Source: Caballeronia terrestris (GTDB lineage: Bacteria; Pseudomonadota; Gammaproteobacteria; Burkholderiales; Burkholderiaceae). Taken from it: 64,000 nucleotides of DNA. Location: contig NZ_FCOL02000011.1 in NCBI RefSeq assembly GCF_001544515.1, forward strand, positions 62,001 to 126,000, in the 5' to 3' direction. This document shows positions 27,411 through 35,793 of this stretch, piece by piece (position 1 is the stretch's first letter; every line of letters begins with the position of its first letter). The translations under genes were made by a program, and so were the position numbers. A model generated the notes under the pieces. The model saw nothing but the letters and a program-made list of their open reading frames with translations. It ran no database searches and was not told the DNA's origin.

Positions 27411-28168
27411 ACCTCCACGCAGTGCGCGCGATCTACCGCTTCGAAATGGCACGCACGGCGCGCACGCTGATGCAGAGCATCGTGTCGCCGGTGATTTCGA
27501 CGTCGCTTTATTTCGTCGTGTTCGGTGCCGCGATCGGCTCGCGCATTCCGGAAGTCGAAGGCATCAGCTACGGCGCGTTCATCGTGCCGGGGCTCGTGAT
27601 GCTGTCGCTCCTGACCCAGAGCATTTCGAACGCATCGTTCGGCATCTACTTTCCGAAATTCACCGGGACCATCTACGAACTGCTCTCCGCGCCGATCTCC
27701 CATCTGGAGATCGTCGTGAGCTACGTCGGGGCGGCGGCGACGAAATCGGTCGTGCTTGGCCTCATCATTCTCGTGACCGCGCGGCTTTTCGTGCCGCTTC
27801 GCATCGATCATCCGGTCTGGATGATCGTGTTTTTGTTGCTCACGTCGGTGACGTTCAGCCTGCTCGGGTTCATCATCGGCATCTGGGCGGACGGCTTCGA
27901 GAAGCTGCAGGTGATCCCGCTTCTGATCGTCACGCCGCTGACGTTCCTCGGCGGCAGCTTCTACTCGATCAACATCCTGCCGCCGTTCTGGAAGGCGGTT
28001 GCGCTGTTCAACCCGGTTGTGTACCTGATCAGCGGCTTTCGCTGGAGCTTCTACGGACTCGCGGACGTGAGCGTCGGCGTGAGTCTTGCGATGACGCTCG
28101 TGTTCCTCGGCGTGTTCACGGGCATCGCCGCGTGGATCTTTCGGACGGGTTATCGGCTCAAAGCATAG
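27407..28168 (+). CDS. ABC-2 type transporter permease (YadH-like)
   Basis: The 253-residue inner-membrane protein has six hydrophobic helices and the ABC-2 family region around [19 protein letters not shown] and the C-terminal [20 protein letters not shown] segment followed by [16 protein letters not shown]. It is the membrane partner of the ATPase directly upstream, with a four-base overlap. The pair resembles E. coli YadGH, whose exported molecule is not known. Confidence 0.9.
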
Positions 28169-28224
28169 TAACCAGGCATCCTGGCGCGTCTAACATGGAT
28201 TGGCGAATCTTTCGGGTGACCATC

Positions 28225-28731
28225 ATGAAAGGCACCAAACGCAGTTTCCTCGGAGCGCTCGCGGCGACGGTCGCGGGCGGCGCCGGGTCGTGGCGCGCAA
28301 TGGGATCGGCGTCGGCGCAGACGTCCGCCGCCACGTCATACGAAATCACCCGCAGCGAATCCGCGTGGCGCAAGCTGCTGACGCCCGCGCAATACAAGGT
28401 ACTGCGCCAGGAAAACACGGAGCGGCCGTTCACGAGCCCGCTCAACGACGAACATCGCGCGGGCGTCTTCGCGTGCGCGGGCTGCGGGCTGGACCTCTTT
28501 TCGTCCAAGACGAAGTTCGAGAGCGGCACCGGCTGGCCGAGCTTCTGGCAGCCGCTCGACGGCGCGGTCGCCACGCGCACGGACGCGTCGTTCGGCATGG
28601 AGCGCAACGAGGTGCACTGCCGGCGCTGCGGCGGCCACCTCGGCCACGTCTTCGACGACGGCCCGAAACCCACCGGTCTGCGCTACTGCATGAACGGCAT
28701 CGCGATGACGTTTGCGCCGAAGGCGGTTTGA
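28225..28731 (+). CDS. msrB: Exported peptide-methionine (R)-S-oxide reductase
   Basis: The 168-residue protein is an MsrB with a complete active site: Zn-binding C84/C87 (CAGC) and C132/C135 (CRRC), the GTGWPSF substrate motif (101-107), HLGHVF, and the catalytic C155 in LRYCMNG. An N-terminal segment (KRSFLGALAATVAGG, to about residue 32) resembles a twin-arginine signal with Lys-Arg in place of Arg-Arg, so a periplasmic location is likely. It would repair oxidised methionines in exported proteins. The start could also be the ATG at 28195. It lies 56 bases after the ABC permease and 23 bases before an isochorismatase-like gene. Confidence 0.9.
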   Translation: MKGTKRSFLGALAATVAGGAGSWRAMGSASAQTSAATSYEITRSESAWRKLLTPAQYKVLRQENTERPFTSPLNDEHRAGVFACAGCGLDLFSSKTKFESGTGWPSFWQPLDGAVATRTDASFGMERNEVHCRRCGGHLGHVFDDGPKPTGLRYCMNGIAMTFAPKAV

Positions 28732-28754
28732 TTCACGGTCACGGGAAGATTCAA

Positions 28755-29336
28755 ATGACTATCGACGATTTCAGGCTCGAAAGCCGTTCCACCGCGCTTG
28801 TCCTGATCGACTTGCAGGCGGGCATTGCCGCGTTGCCGGTGCAGCCGTACAGCGCCGCCGACGTCCTCGCCAACGCGCGCACGCTCGCCGACCGTTTCCG
28901 CGCACTCGATGCGCTCGTCGTGCTGGTGAAGGTCGCGTTCCCCGGCGCGCCCGGCGGCTTGCGGCCGATCACCGATGCCGGCCAGGCGCCGCCCGCCGCC
29001 GAACCCGCCGGCTGGACGGACCTGTGTCCGGAGATCGGCGCGCAGGCGTCGGATGTCGTGATCACGAAGCGGCAGTGGGGCGCGTTCTACGGCACCGAAC
29101 TCGATCTTCAGTTACGCCGGCGCGGCATCGAGACGATCGTGCTCGGCGGCATCGCGACGCATGTCGGTGTCGAATCGACGGCGCGCGCGGCCTTCGAGCA
29201 CGGCTATCAGCAGATTTTTGTCGAGGACGCGATGAGCGACCTCCACGCCGATACGCACGAATCCACCTTTCGCTACGTGTTTCCGCGCGTCGGGCGCATT
29301 CGCTCGACGGAGCAGGTGATCGCGGCGCTGGTTTAA
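28755..29336 (+). CDS. Isochorismatase-fold hydrolase lacking the nucleophilic Cys
   Basis: The 193-residue protein has the isochorismatase-like fold, with the conserved D19 (LIDLQAG) and K105 (ITKRQWG) of the catalytic triad. At the nucleophile position the expected Cys is Gly138 (GIATHVGVESTARAA). True isochorismatases such as EntB also carry Gly there, whereas nicotinamidases and other cysteine hydrolases need the Cys. It may therefore hydrolyse a vinyl ether or act by a cysteine-free route. It starts 23 bases after msrB and ends two bases before the stop of the convergent transporter gene. Confidence 0.82.
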   Translation: MTIDDFRLESRSTALVLIDLQAGIAALPVQPYSAADVLANARTLADRFRALDALVVLVKVAFPGAPGGLRPITDAGQAPPAAEPAGWTDLCPEIGAQASDVVITKRQWGAFYGTELDLQLRRRGIETIVLGGIATHVGVESTARAAFEHGYQQIFVEDAMSDLHADTHESTFRYVFPRVGRIRSTEQVIAALV

Positions 29337-29337
29337 G

Positions 29338-30666
29338 TCAGACCGCTTCGCGCGCCGCCGCCGTTCCCACCGTCGTCTGACGGTCTTCCGCGCCGTGCCT
29401 CAGGCGCAGGCTGCACACCGCGGCGATGACCAACGCGACAGCCAGCGCCACGAGCCCGTTCATCGCGCGTCCGGTCGATTGCTCGATCAGGCCCATGACG
29501 GTCGGTCCGACGAATCCGCCGAGCAGCCCGCACGAGTTGACGAGCCCGAGGCCGCCCGCGAGCGCGCTGCCGGACAATCGCGACGACGGAAACGTGAAGA
29601 TGATCGACTGCACGACGAAGAACATCGACGCCGACAGGCAGACGCCGAGCAGGCCGATCGCGGGCGTCGAATAAGCGGCGATCAGGAGACCCGACGCCAT
29701 CACCACCAATCCGCCGACGAGAATCCGGCGGCTTCGCACAGAATCGCTCGCGAAGCGCGGCAGCGTCGCGGCTCCCACTGCGGCAGCGAGCCAGGGCGTC
29801 GCGCTCAAAAGCCCGATCGTGAACGGCGAAAAATGCCCCGACTTCCCGATGATCCCGGGCAAAAAGAAGATCGTCGTGTAGATCGTCAACTGGTGACAGA
29901 AATACACGAAGATCGCGAGCCAGACCTGACGGTCGCGCAAGCACGTACGGAACGAATGCGCGGAACGGCCGCCGCTGCGGCTATCCTGCTCGGCGGCGAG
30001 ACGCTTTTCCAGCGCTTCGGCTTCGGCGCGCGGGAGCCACGACGCCGTCGTCGGACAATCCGGAAGCACCTTCCAGACGACATAAGCAAGTACCACCGCC
30101 GGCAGCCCTTCGATTGCGAACAGCCACTGCCAGCCGTGAAAGCCGAGCGCGCCGTCGAGTTCGAGCAGCGCGCCGCCAAGCGGCCCGCCGACGATATTCG
30201 CGATACACACGCCGAGCAGGAAATAGCCCGTCGCCCGGGCGCGTTCCTCACGGCCGAACCAGTACGTCAGGTACAGCATCACGCCCGGAAACAGCCCCGC
30301 TTCAGCCGCGCCGAGCAGAAGCCGCATCACGTAGAACGACGTCTCACCGCGCACGAACGCCATGCCGATCGAGAGCAGCCCCCACGTAATCATGATCCGC
30401 GTGATCCAGAAGCGCGCACCGACCTTGTGCATCACGAGGTTGCTCGGGATTTCGAACAGCGCGTAGGTCAGGAAGAACAGGCCGGCGCCGAGCCCGTAAG
30501 CGGCCGAAGACATGCCGAGGTCGATACCCATCGATGCCTTCGCGAGCGCGATGTTCGTGCGGTCGAGAAAGCTGATCACGTAGACGATCACGAGAAGCGG
30601 CATCAGCTTCCTGATCAATAGCTTGTTCAGCGACGATTGCTGTGTTGGCGCGTTGTGCGTTGACAT
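29338..30666 (-). CDS. MFS transporter, ACS (anion:cation symporter) family
   Basis: The 442-residue protein has twelve hydrophobic segments and the ACS family signature near the N-terminus (YVISFLDRTNIALAKASMGIDLG) and the loop 2-3 region around FEIPSNLVMHKVGARFWITR. Members import sugar acids, phthalates and tartrate-like anions. TGGAG precedes the ATG at 30666. It is the last gene of a same-strand set (GntR regulator, SDR, BKACE enzyme, transporter), so it likely takes up the acid that those enzymes degrade. The substrate is not identifiable from sequence. Confidence 0.88.
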   Translation of the reverse strand: MSTHNAPTQQSSLNKLLIRKLMPLLVIVYVISFLDRTNIALAKASMGIDLGMSSAAYGLGAGLFFLTYALFEIPSNLVMHKVGARFWITRIMITWGLLSIGMAFVRGETSFYVMRLLLGAAEAGLFPGVMLYLTYWFGREERARATGYFLLGVCIANIVGGPLGGALLELDGALGFHGWQWLFAIEGLPAVVLAYVVWKVLPDCPTTASWLPRAEAEALEKRLAAEQDSRSGGRSAHSFRTCLRDRQVWLAIFVYFCHQLTIYTTIFFLPGIIGKSGHFSPFTIGLLSATPWLAAAVGAATLPRFASDSVRSRRILVGGLVVMASGLLIAAYSTPAIGLLGVCLSASMFFVVQSIIFTFPSSRLSGSALAGGLGLVNSCGLLGGFVGPTVMGLIEQSTGRAMNGLVALAVALVIAAVCSLRLRHGAEDRQTTVGTAAAREAV

Positions 30667-30774
30667 GGTTACTCCAGAAGGTGCGCGGCGGCGGGGCGGC
30701 CGCGCGGAGCCGAAACGGTTAGGCGAGGGCCGGCAGCCGGCCGGCGACGGCGGGCCGCAGCCCGTTTGCGCGTT

Positions 30775-30822
30775 TCATCGACGCGAGTGGCCGGTGCGCT
30801 TGCTGTTTGTTGCGGTTTTCAT
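30775..30822 (-). CDS. Possible 15-residue leader peptide between BKACE and transporter genes
   Basis: A frame of 15 codons (MKTATNSKRTGHSRR) has a well-spaced GGAGACAACCGAC ribosome site before its ATG, better than those of many longer genes here. It lies in the 207-base gap downstream of the BKACE gene and upstream of the transporter. It is very basic. It could be a leader peptide or the remains of a gene start; no protein evidence exists, so the confidence is low. Confidence 0.3.
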   Translation of the reverse strand: MKTATNSKRTGHSRR

Positions 30823-30873
30823 GTCGGTTGTCTCCGGATTTTTTAATGATTTGAGATAAATGCGGGTGCGGAA

Positions 30874-31806
30874 TCAGAACGCGACGTTGTCGCCGCCTTT
30901 CAACGCAAGCATCGCGCGGGCTTCCTGCGGCGTCGCCACTTCCAGCGACAGCCCTTCGATCACCTGGCGGATCTTGCGTACTTGCGCCGCGCTCGATTCG
31001 GCGAGCTTGCCCGGCGCGATCCACAGCGAATCTTCGAGCCCGACGCGCACGTTCGACCCTTGCGCCACGCCGAGCGTCGCCAGCGGAATCTGGTTGCGCC
31101 CGGCGCCGAGGATCGACCAGACGAAGTCGTCGCCGAACAGGCGATCGGCGGTGCGCTTCATATGCGCGAGGTCTTCCGGATGCCCGCCGATGCCGCCGAG
31201 CAGCCCGAACACGCTCTGGACGAAGAACGGCGCCTTGGCGAGCCCGCGGTCGACGAAATGCGCGAGGTTATAGAGATGCGAGATGTCGTAGCACTCGAAC
31301 TCGAAGCGCGTGCCGTTCGCGCCGCACGACGTCAGGATGTATTCGATGTCGGCGAACGTGTTCTTGAAGACGAGGTCGCGGCTGTTCGCGAGATGCTCGC
31401 GTTCCCAGTCGTGCTTGAACTCCTTGAAGCGGTCGAGCATCGGATAGAGGCCGAAGTTCATCGATCCCATGTTCAGCGACGCCACTTCCGGCTGGAAATG
31501 ATGCGCGGGCTTCAGCCGCTCGGCGACCGTCATGTGCGGGCTGCCGCCCGTCGTCAGGTTGATGACGGCGTCGGTTTCGACCTTCACGCGCGGCAGGAAA
31601 CGCTCGAAGACGGCGGGGTCCTGCGTCGGGCGGCCGTTTTCGGGATCGCGCGCGTGCAGGTGCAGGATCGCGGCGCCTTCCTTGGCGGCGGCGAGCGCGG
31701 CGTCTGCGATCTGATCGGGCGTGACCGGCAGATGCGGCGACATCGACGGCGTGTGGATCGCGCCCGTCGGGGCGCAGGTGATGATGACTTTGCGAGTGGT
31801 TGCCAT
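30874..31806 (-). CDS. BKACE family beta-keto acid cleavage enzyme (3-keto-5-aminohexanoate cleavage protein family)
   Basis: The 310-residue TIM-barrel enzyme has BKACE motifs: the N-terminal ITCAPTGAIHTPSMSPHLP, the zinc-binding ILHLHARDP (H49 and H51), and the LTTGG loop (about 85-88). BKACE enzymes react a beta-keto acid with acetyl-CoA to give acetoacetate and a new CoA ester. The upstream SDR, 24 bases before it, probably makes the beta-keto acid from a 3-hydroxy acid, and the MFS gene downstream imports it. The family contains many different substrate classes, for example dehydrocarnitine and 3-keto-5-aminohexanoate, and the specificity here is unknown. Confidence 0.9.
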   Translation of the reverse strand: MATTRKVIITCAPTGAIHTPSMSPHLPVTPDQIADAALAAAKEGAAILHLHARDPENGRPTQDPAVFERFLPRVKVETDAVINLTTGGSPHMTVAERLKPAHHFQPEVASLNMGSMNFGLYPMLDRFKEFKHDWEREHLANSRDLVFKNTFADIEYILTSCGANGTRFEFECYDISHLYNLAHFVDRGLAKAPFFVQSVFGLLGGIGGHPEDLAHMKRTADRLFGDDFVWSILGAGRNQIPLATLGVAQGSNVRVGLEDSLWIAPGKLAESSAAQVRKIRQVIEGLSLEVATPQEARAMLALKGGDNVAF

Positions 31807-31830
31807 GAGATTTTGTCCGTGACCTATGTA

Positions 31831-32628
31831 TCAGAGGGTTTCGACGTTGCCGCAGACCGACAGCGCCTGTCCCGAAATCGCGCTGCCAGCGGGCGAGGCG
31901 AGGAACAGCACGCTCGCCGCCACTTCTTCCTGCGTGACCATGCGGCGCAGCGAAATCTTTTCGAGATAACGTGCTTCCATGTCTTCGTAGCTGATGCCGA
32001 GCTGCTTCGCGCGCGCGGCGATCACGCCTTCCATGCGCGGTCCCTTCACGATGCCCGGCTGCACGGCGTTCACGCGGATGTTGTCCGGGCCGAGCTCGAT
32101 CGCGAGGCTCTTGGCCAGCCCGACGACCGCCCATTTGGTCGCCGAATAGGGCGTGCGAAAGCCGTATCCGAGCCGTCCGGCCACCGACGAAATGAACACG
32201 ATCACGCCGCCGTCCGCCGCGTGGCGCAGCATCGGCACGGCGCGCCGCGTGAACTGAAAATGGCTGTTCAGGTTGATGTCGACGGTTTTTTCCCAGTCGG
32301 ACGCCTCGATTTCGTCGATGCCACCCGTCGGACCGGCGATGCCCGCGTTGTTGATCAGCACGTCGAGGCCGCCGAGTTCGCGATTGACGTCGTCGAAGAC
32401 GCGCGCGACGTCGGCTTCGTCGGCGACGTTGGCACGCGTGCCGGTGATGCCGGGCGTCGCGGTGGCGAGGGTGTCGATCGCCTTGCCGTCGATGTCGCAG
32501 ACGTGCACGCGCGCGCCCGTCGACAGAAACGCCTTCGCGATGGCGAGACCGATGCCCGATGCGCCGCCAGTGATCAGAACGCGCAAGCCAGCGCGCGGCG
32601 CGAGAAGTTCGAGTGCTGTCATATCCAT
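31831..32628 (-). CDS. SDR family NAD(P)-dependent oxidoreductase
   Basis: The 265-residue Rossmann enzyme has TGGASGIG (20-27) for coenzyme binding, NNAG, and the catalytic Ser (SSVAG), Tyr and Lys (YSATK). The Asp after the second strand (HVCDIDG) suggests NAD preference. The GGAGG site is nine bases before the ATG at 32628. It sits between the GntR regulator (25-base gap) and the BKACE gene (24-base gap), so it is best read as the dehydrogenase that oxidises a 3-hydroxy acid to the beta-keto acid used by BKACE. This pairing is inference. Confidence 0.87.
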   Translation of the reverse strand: MDMTALELLAPRAGLRVLITGGASGIGLAIAKAFLSTGARVHVCDIDGKAIDTLATATPGITGTRANVADEADVARVFDDVNRELGGLDVLINNAGIAGPTGGIDEIEASDWEKTVDINLNSHFQFTRRAVPMLRHAADGGVIVFISSVAGRLGYGFRTPYSATKWAVVGLAKSLAIELGPDNIRVNAVQPGIVKGPRMEGVIAARAKQLGISYEDMEARYLEKISLRRMVTQEEVAASVLFLASPAGSAISGQALSVCGNVETL

Positions 32629-32653
32629 GCGTTGTTTCCTCCAGTGATTGTTT

Positions 32654-33379
32654 TCAGCGCGATGCTGCGGCGACGTTTGCGACGGGCGTGTCGTTATCCC
32701 GAAGTCGCTCGCTCAGATCGCCCGCCGCGTCGCCGATGTCCTGCGCGATGCCGGCGCGCGCTTCAACGCCGTCGCGGCGCCAGAGCGCATCGACGATGCG
32801 CCGGTGCGCGGCCATCGAGCGCCGCATGTGCGGGATGTCGGGCGCGACCATGTTCAGGAACGGCCCGATCCGCATCCACATGTTCTGGATCGTGGCGAGC
32901 GTGATGTCGCTCGCGCCGTGCGTGTAGATGCTCGTGTGGAACGCGAAATTGGCGCGCAGGTAGGCGGCGGCATCTCCTGCTTCTACGTGCGCGCGCATCG
33001 AGTCATAGATTTGCTGGACGGCGGCGAGGTGCGCATCGGTCATCCGCGAGGCCGCGCGCTCGGCAACGCAGCCCTCCAGCGCGATGCGCACGTCGCGCAG
33101 TTCCTCGATCAAGTCGAACGTCATCGGCGGCACCATCAGCGCGCGGCCGGGCCCGTCGACGAGCGCGCCTTCCGCCTGCAAACGCGTGAGCGCGCCGCGC
33201 ACCGGCATCGTCGACGAGCCGACGGCTTCCGCGACGCCGCGCAGGCTGAGCGCCTGGCCGGGCGCGAAGCGGCCGCTCATGATCGCTTCGCGCAATTGCT
33301 GATACACCTTGCCCGCCATCGTCTCGTGCGCGACGACTTCGAGCGCGGGCATGGCGTGCTGGACCGAACGAATTCCCAC
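32654..33379 (-). CDS. GntR family regulator with FCD domain
   Basis: The 241-residue protein has an N-terminal GntR winged helix (about residues 20-85: REAIMSGRFAPGQALSLRG and GSSTMPVRGALTRLQAEGAL) and a C-terminal FCD effector domain (about 95-225) with helical His/Asp metal-site residues. I chose the GTG at 33379 because AAAGGAG lies six bases upstream; the ATG at 33352 is also possible. It is the first gene of the operon with SDR, BKACE and MFS and should control it, probably through the palindrome at 33409-33420. Confidence 0.85.
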   Translation of the reverse strand: MGIRSVQHAMPALEVVAHETMAGKVYQQLREAIMSGRFAPGQALSLRGVAEAVGSSTMPVRGALTRLQAEGALVDGPGRALMVPPMTFDLIEELRDVRIALEGCVAERAASRMTDAHLAAVQQIYDSMRAHVEAGDAAAYLRANFAFHTSIYTHGASDITLATIQNMWMRIGPFLNMVAPDIPHMRRSMAAHRRIVDALWRRDGVEARAGIAQDIGDAAGDLSERLRDNDTPVANVAAASR

Positions 33380-33408
33380 CGACGACTCCTTTCTCTGCGA
33401 TGTGTGAC

Positions 33409-33420
33409 CTGTGATCACAG
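33409..33420. promoter_or_regulatory. Perfect 12-bp palindrome, candidate GntR operator
   Basis: CTGTGATCACAG is a perfect palindrome 30 bases upstream of the GntR start codon. FCD-type GntR proteins bind short palindromes at their own promoters, so autoregulation of the BKACE operon is plausible. The 355-base gap 33380-33734 holds no gene that I can support; its other contents are the inverted repeat at 33521-33584 and a TTGACA at 33630-33635. Confidence 0.45.
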
Positions 33421-33520
33421 TGGTACGCAGTGTCGTATCCGCAGGTGGCAATGTCAACGTCGACGGCGTAGGGGAAAACACGGAGCACCGGTGAACCGGA
33501 CGTGGAGTAACTCAACGCGG

Positions 33521-33584
33521 ATTAATCGCTTTTAGATTGAGCTAAAAATGCCCCGCAACAAATTGCCGAATATCAGCGATTAAT
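33521..33584. repeat. 10-bp inverted repeat in the gene-free gap before the first DUF5666-like gene
   Basis: ATTAATCGCT (33521-33530) and AGCGATTAAT (33575-33584) are exact reverse complements 44 bases apart in an A+T-richer region. A TTGACA at 33630-33635 lies downstream. The spacing is too long for a simple operator half-site pair; it may be two separate sites. Confidence 0.35.
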
Positions 33585-33734
33585 GCGGTTGTCTCGGAAA
33601 TAAGGAATAGCGGAAAGAAACTGAATGGGTTGACAAGGGTTATCTCGAAAAACAGACTCGTTTCTCTCGCGATTTTCACCCCGATCGAAATGATCGCTGC
33701 GAGAAAATCCCCAAGTCCCAGCCGGAGCAATATC

Positions 33735-34208
33735 ATGAACGTCAAATTCCTTTCGCATATTTCGTCCGTCGCCATTCTTGCCGCCGCCTCGCTCGCCGCG
33801 AACGCCGCGCCGGGCGCTGCCACGCTCGATGGCGAAGCGTCGATGCAGGTCTCGGGAACGGTGAAATCGGTCGACGCGGCCAGGCGCATCGTCACGATCG
33901 ACGACGCACAGGGCGGCACCGCGACGCTTGAAGTCGGCGCGGACGTCCCGAATCTCGACAAGCTGCAAAGCGGCCAGCGCGTGTTCGGCACGACGACTCG
34001 CCGCGTCCACCTGACGATGCTTGGTGACGGCGAACAAGCCGCGCGCATCGCGGAAATCGTCAGCGCCGACGAAAAAACCGGCGTCGTGACGCTCAAGGAC
34101 GCTCAGGGCGCGGAAATGTCCGTGCAGGCCAGCGACGCGGCCAAGGCCTCGGCGATGAAGGCGGGCTCGCGCGTTTCCGTCGATATCGGCGCGCAAGCCG
34201 GCGCGTAA
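33735..34208 (+). CDS. Periplasmic small beta-rich protein, DUF5666-like
   Basis: The 157-residue product has a signal peptide (MNVKFLSHISSVAILAAASL, cleavage near ANA) and two similar beta-rich modules of about 50 residues. Each carries a pattern like VSGTVKSVDAARRIVTI or IAEIVSADEKTGVVTL, with a GxxV ending. This looks like a repeated OB-type/DUF5666 domain. The ATG at 33735 follows CCGGAGCAA. It is related to the protein at 35794-36372, which lies across a divergent metallophosphoesterase gene. No function is known. Confidence 0.7.
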   Translation: MNVKFLSHISSVAILAAASLAANAAPGAATLDGEASMQVSGTVKSVDAARRIVTIDDAQGGTATLEVGADVPNLDKLQSGQRVFGTTTRRVHLTMLGDGEQAARIAEIVSADEKTGVVTLKDAQGAEMSVQASDAAKASAMKAGSRVSVDIGAQAGA

Positions 34209-34320
34209 TTTTCCGACGCGCCTTTCGGATTTGTCGGAGTTTTCCAGTATCGCCGCGGTCCGCGCCTCGGTAACTTCTCGCTTCCGTTGATTGGCAGTTT
34301 CCCCGACCGCCAGCGACGGA

Positions 34321-34361
34321 CGTCCGGTGGCCCGAAAGGGCCCTTTGAGGTCCGCCGGACG
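34321..34361 (+). other. Nested inverted repeats in the 34209-34471 intergenic gap
   Basis: CGTCCGG (34321-34327) pairs with CCGGACG (34355-34361). Inside it, GGCCC-GAAA-GGGCC (34329-34342) forms a tight stem with a GNRA-type loop followed by CTTT. The gap separates the first DUF5666-like gene from the end of the metallophosphoesterase on the other strand. It may act as a bidirectional terminator, although no long T-run is present, or be a structured RNA. No gene is supported in the gap. Confidence 0.35.
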
Positions 34362-34471
34362 GCGCGCTTTCCCCGAGCGCGGAACGCGGGATAGAGTTGT
34401 ATCTCAGCGAAATCCCGTCGTTTTCCCCAGGCCATCCGAAGCAATACGGATGGCCACCTCGCTTTTTCCTC

Positions 34472-35635
34472 CTATACGCCCGAACCCGCCACCAGACGCA
34501 GGCGCGTTATCTCCGATGGCGCTCCGAGCCGCTTTGGCGGTCCCCAATAGCCGGTTCCGCGACTCGTGTAGACCCAGAGTCCGCCGAGCTTGTCGAGACC
34601 AGACACGAACGGCTGCTGCAGCCGCACGAAGAAATTCCACGGAAAAAACTGCCCGCCGTGCGTGTGCCCGGAGAGTTGCAGCGTGAAACCGGCGTCCGCT
34701 GCGGCCGGCGCGCTGCGCGGCTGGTGCGCGAGCAGGACACGCACGGTGGCATCGGCGGGAGCCCCGCGGAGCGCCGCCGCCGGATCGCTCTTGTGCGACG
34801 GGTCGAAGCTGCCCGCGTTGTAATCGGTCACGCCCGCGATGATCGCGCGCGCGCCGTCGTGTTCGACCACGACGTGCTGGTTCATCAGCACCGTCAGGCC
34901 GAGCCGACGGAATTCCGCAATCCATTTTTCAGCGCCGGAGTAGTACTCGTGGTTGCCCGTCACGAGAAACGCGCCGTGCCGCGCGCTCAGTTCACCGAGC
35001 GGCCGCGTGTGATCGGCGAGATGCGGCACGGCGCCATCGACGACATCGCCCGTTACCGCGATCAAATCTGGCTGGAGCCCGTTGACCGCCGCGACGATCC
35101 GCTCCACGTAATGGCGCTTGATGGTCGGCCCGACGTGGATGTCGCTGATCTGCACGATCGTGAAGCCGTTCAGCGCGGCGGGCAGGTTGTCGATCGGCAC
35201 ATCGACGGTGACGACGGGCGCCCGCCGCCGCGCGTTGTAGAACCCGACCGCCGACGACAGCACCGCCAGCGCCGGCACGGCCAGCGCGCTCCAGGCGACG
35301 AACCCGGGCGAGCCGACCGGCGCGCCGCGCGCCCAGTCGACCAGGTGGATCACGAGCAGCACCACGTCGCGCGCGAAAGTCAGCACGAGCAGCGATGAGA
35401 AAAATCCCATCACGATCAGGCCGATCCAGGCGAGGCGATCGGAGAGCGGCTGCTGTTCGATCGTGCGCGCGGACATGCCGAGCGGAATCAGCAGGATCGA
35501 TGCGACGAGCACGAGCGCCGCGAGCCAGCGCAGCGGAGCGCCGACGGGCATCGCCGGAATCAGCCGCATGCCGACGTAGAGGTGAAACAGGATGCCGATA
35601 CCGATGACGCGAAGAAAAAACGCGGAGCGTCGCAT
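34472..35635 (-). CDS. Membrane-anchored metallophosphoesterase (YkuE/YaeI-like)
   Basis: The 387-residue protein has four or so hydrophobic N-terminal helices (within residues 1-140), followed by a calcineurin-like phosphoesterase domain. Metal-ligand motifs appear in order: QISDIHVG, VTGDVVDG, VTGNHEYYSG and LSGHTHGGQF. YaeI/YkuE-type enzymes act on phosphodiesters such as lipid headgroups or UDP-diacylglucosamine-like substrates; the true substrate here is unknown. The domain faces the side reached from the N-terminal helices, which I cannot determine. The two DUF5666-like genes lie on either side on the opposite strand. Confidence 0.85.
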   Translation of the reverse strand: MRRSAFFLRVIGIGILFHLYVGMRLIPAMPVGAPLRWLAALVLVASILLIPLGMSARTIEQQPLSDRLAWIGLIVMGFFSSLLVLTFARDVVLLVIHLVDWARGAPVGSPGFVAWSALAVPALAVLSSAVGFYNARRRAPVVTVDVPIDNLPAALNGFTIVQISDIHVGPTIKRHYVERIVAAVNGLQPDLIAVTGDVVDGAVPHLADHTRPLGELSARHGAFLVTGNHEYYSGAEKWIAEFRRLGLTVLMNQHVVVEHDGARAIIAGVTDYNAGSFDPSHKSDPAAALRGAPADATVRVLLAHQPRSAPAAADAGFTLQLSGHTHGGQFFPWNFFVRLQQPFVSGLDKLGGLWVYTSRGTGYWGPPKRLGAPSEITRLRLVAGSGV

Positions 35636-35793
35636 AGAGCGCCTGAAGGAGGAAAAGGCGGGCGGCGTGACGCCGCGCCGGGGACGTAGCCGATTCTACC
35701 GGTTCGCTTAAGACCGCGCCCCAGTGGGGTGGACAGCGGGTAAATGCGCGCGGTATAAATTGTTTTCGCGCGTCAATTCTCTGGAGATATCGA

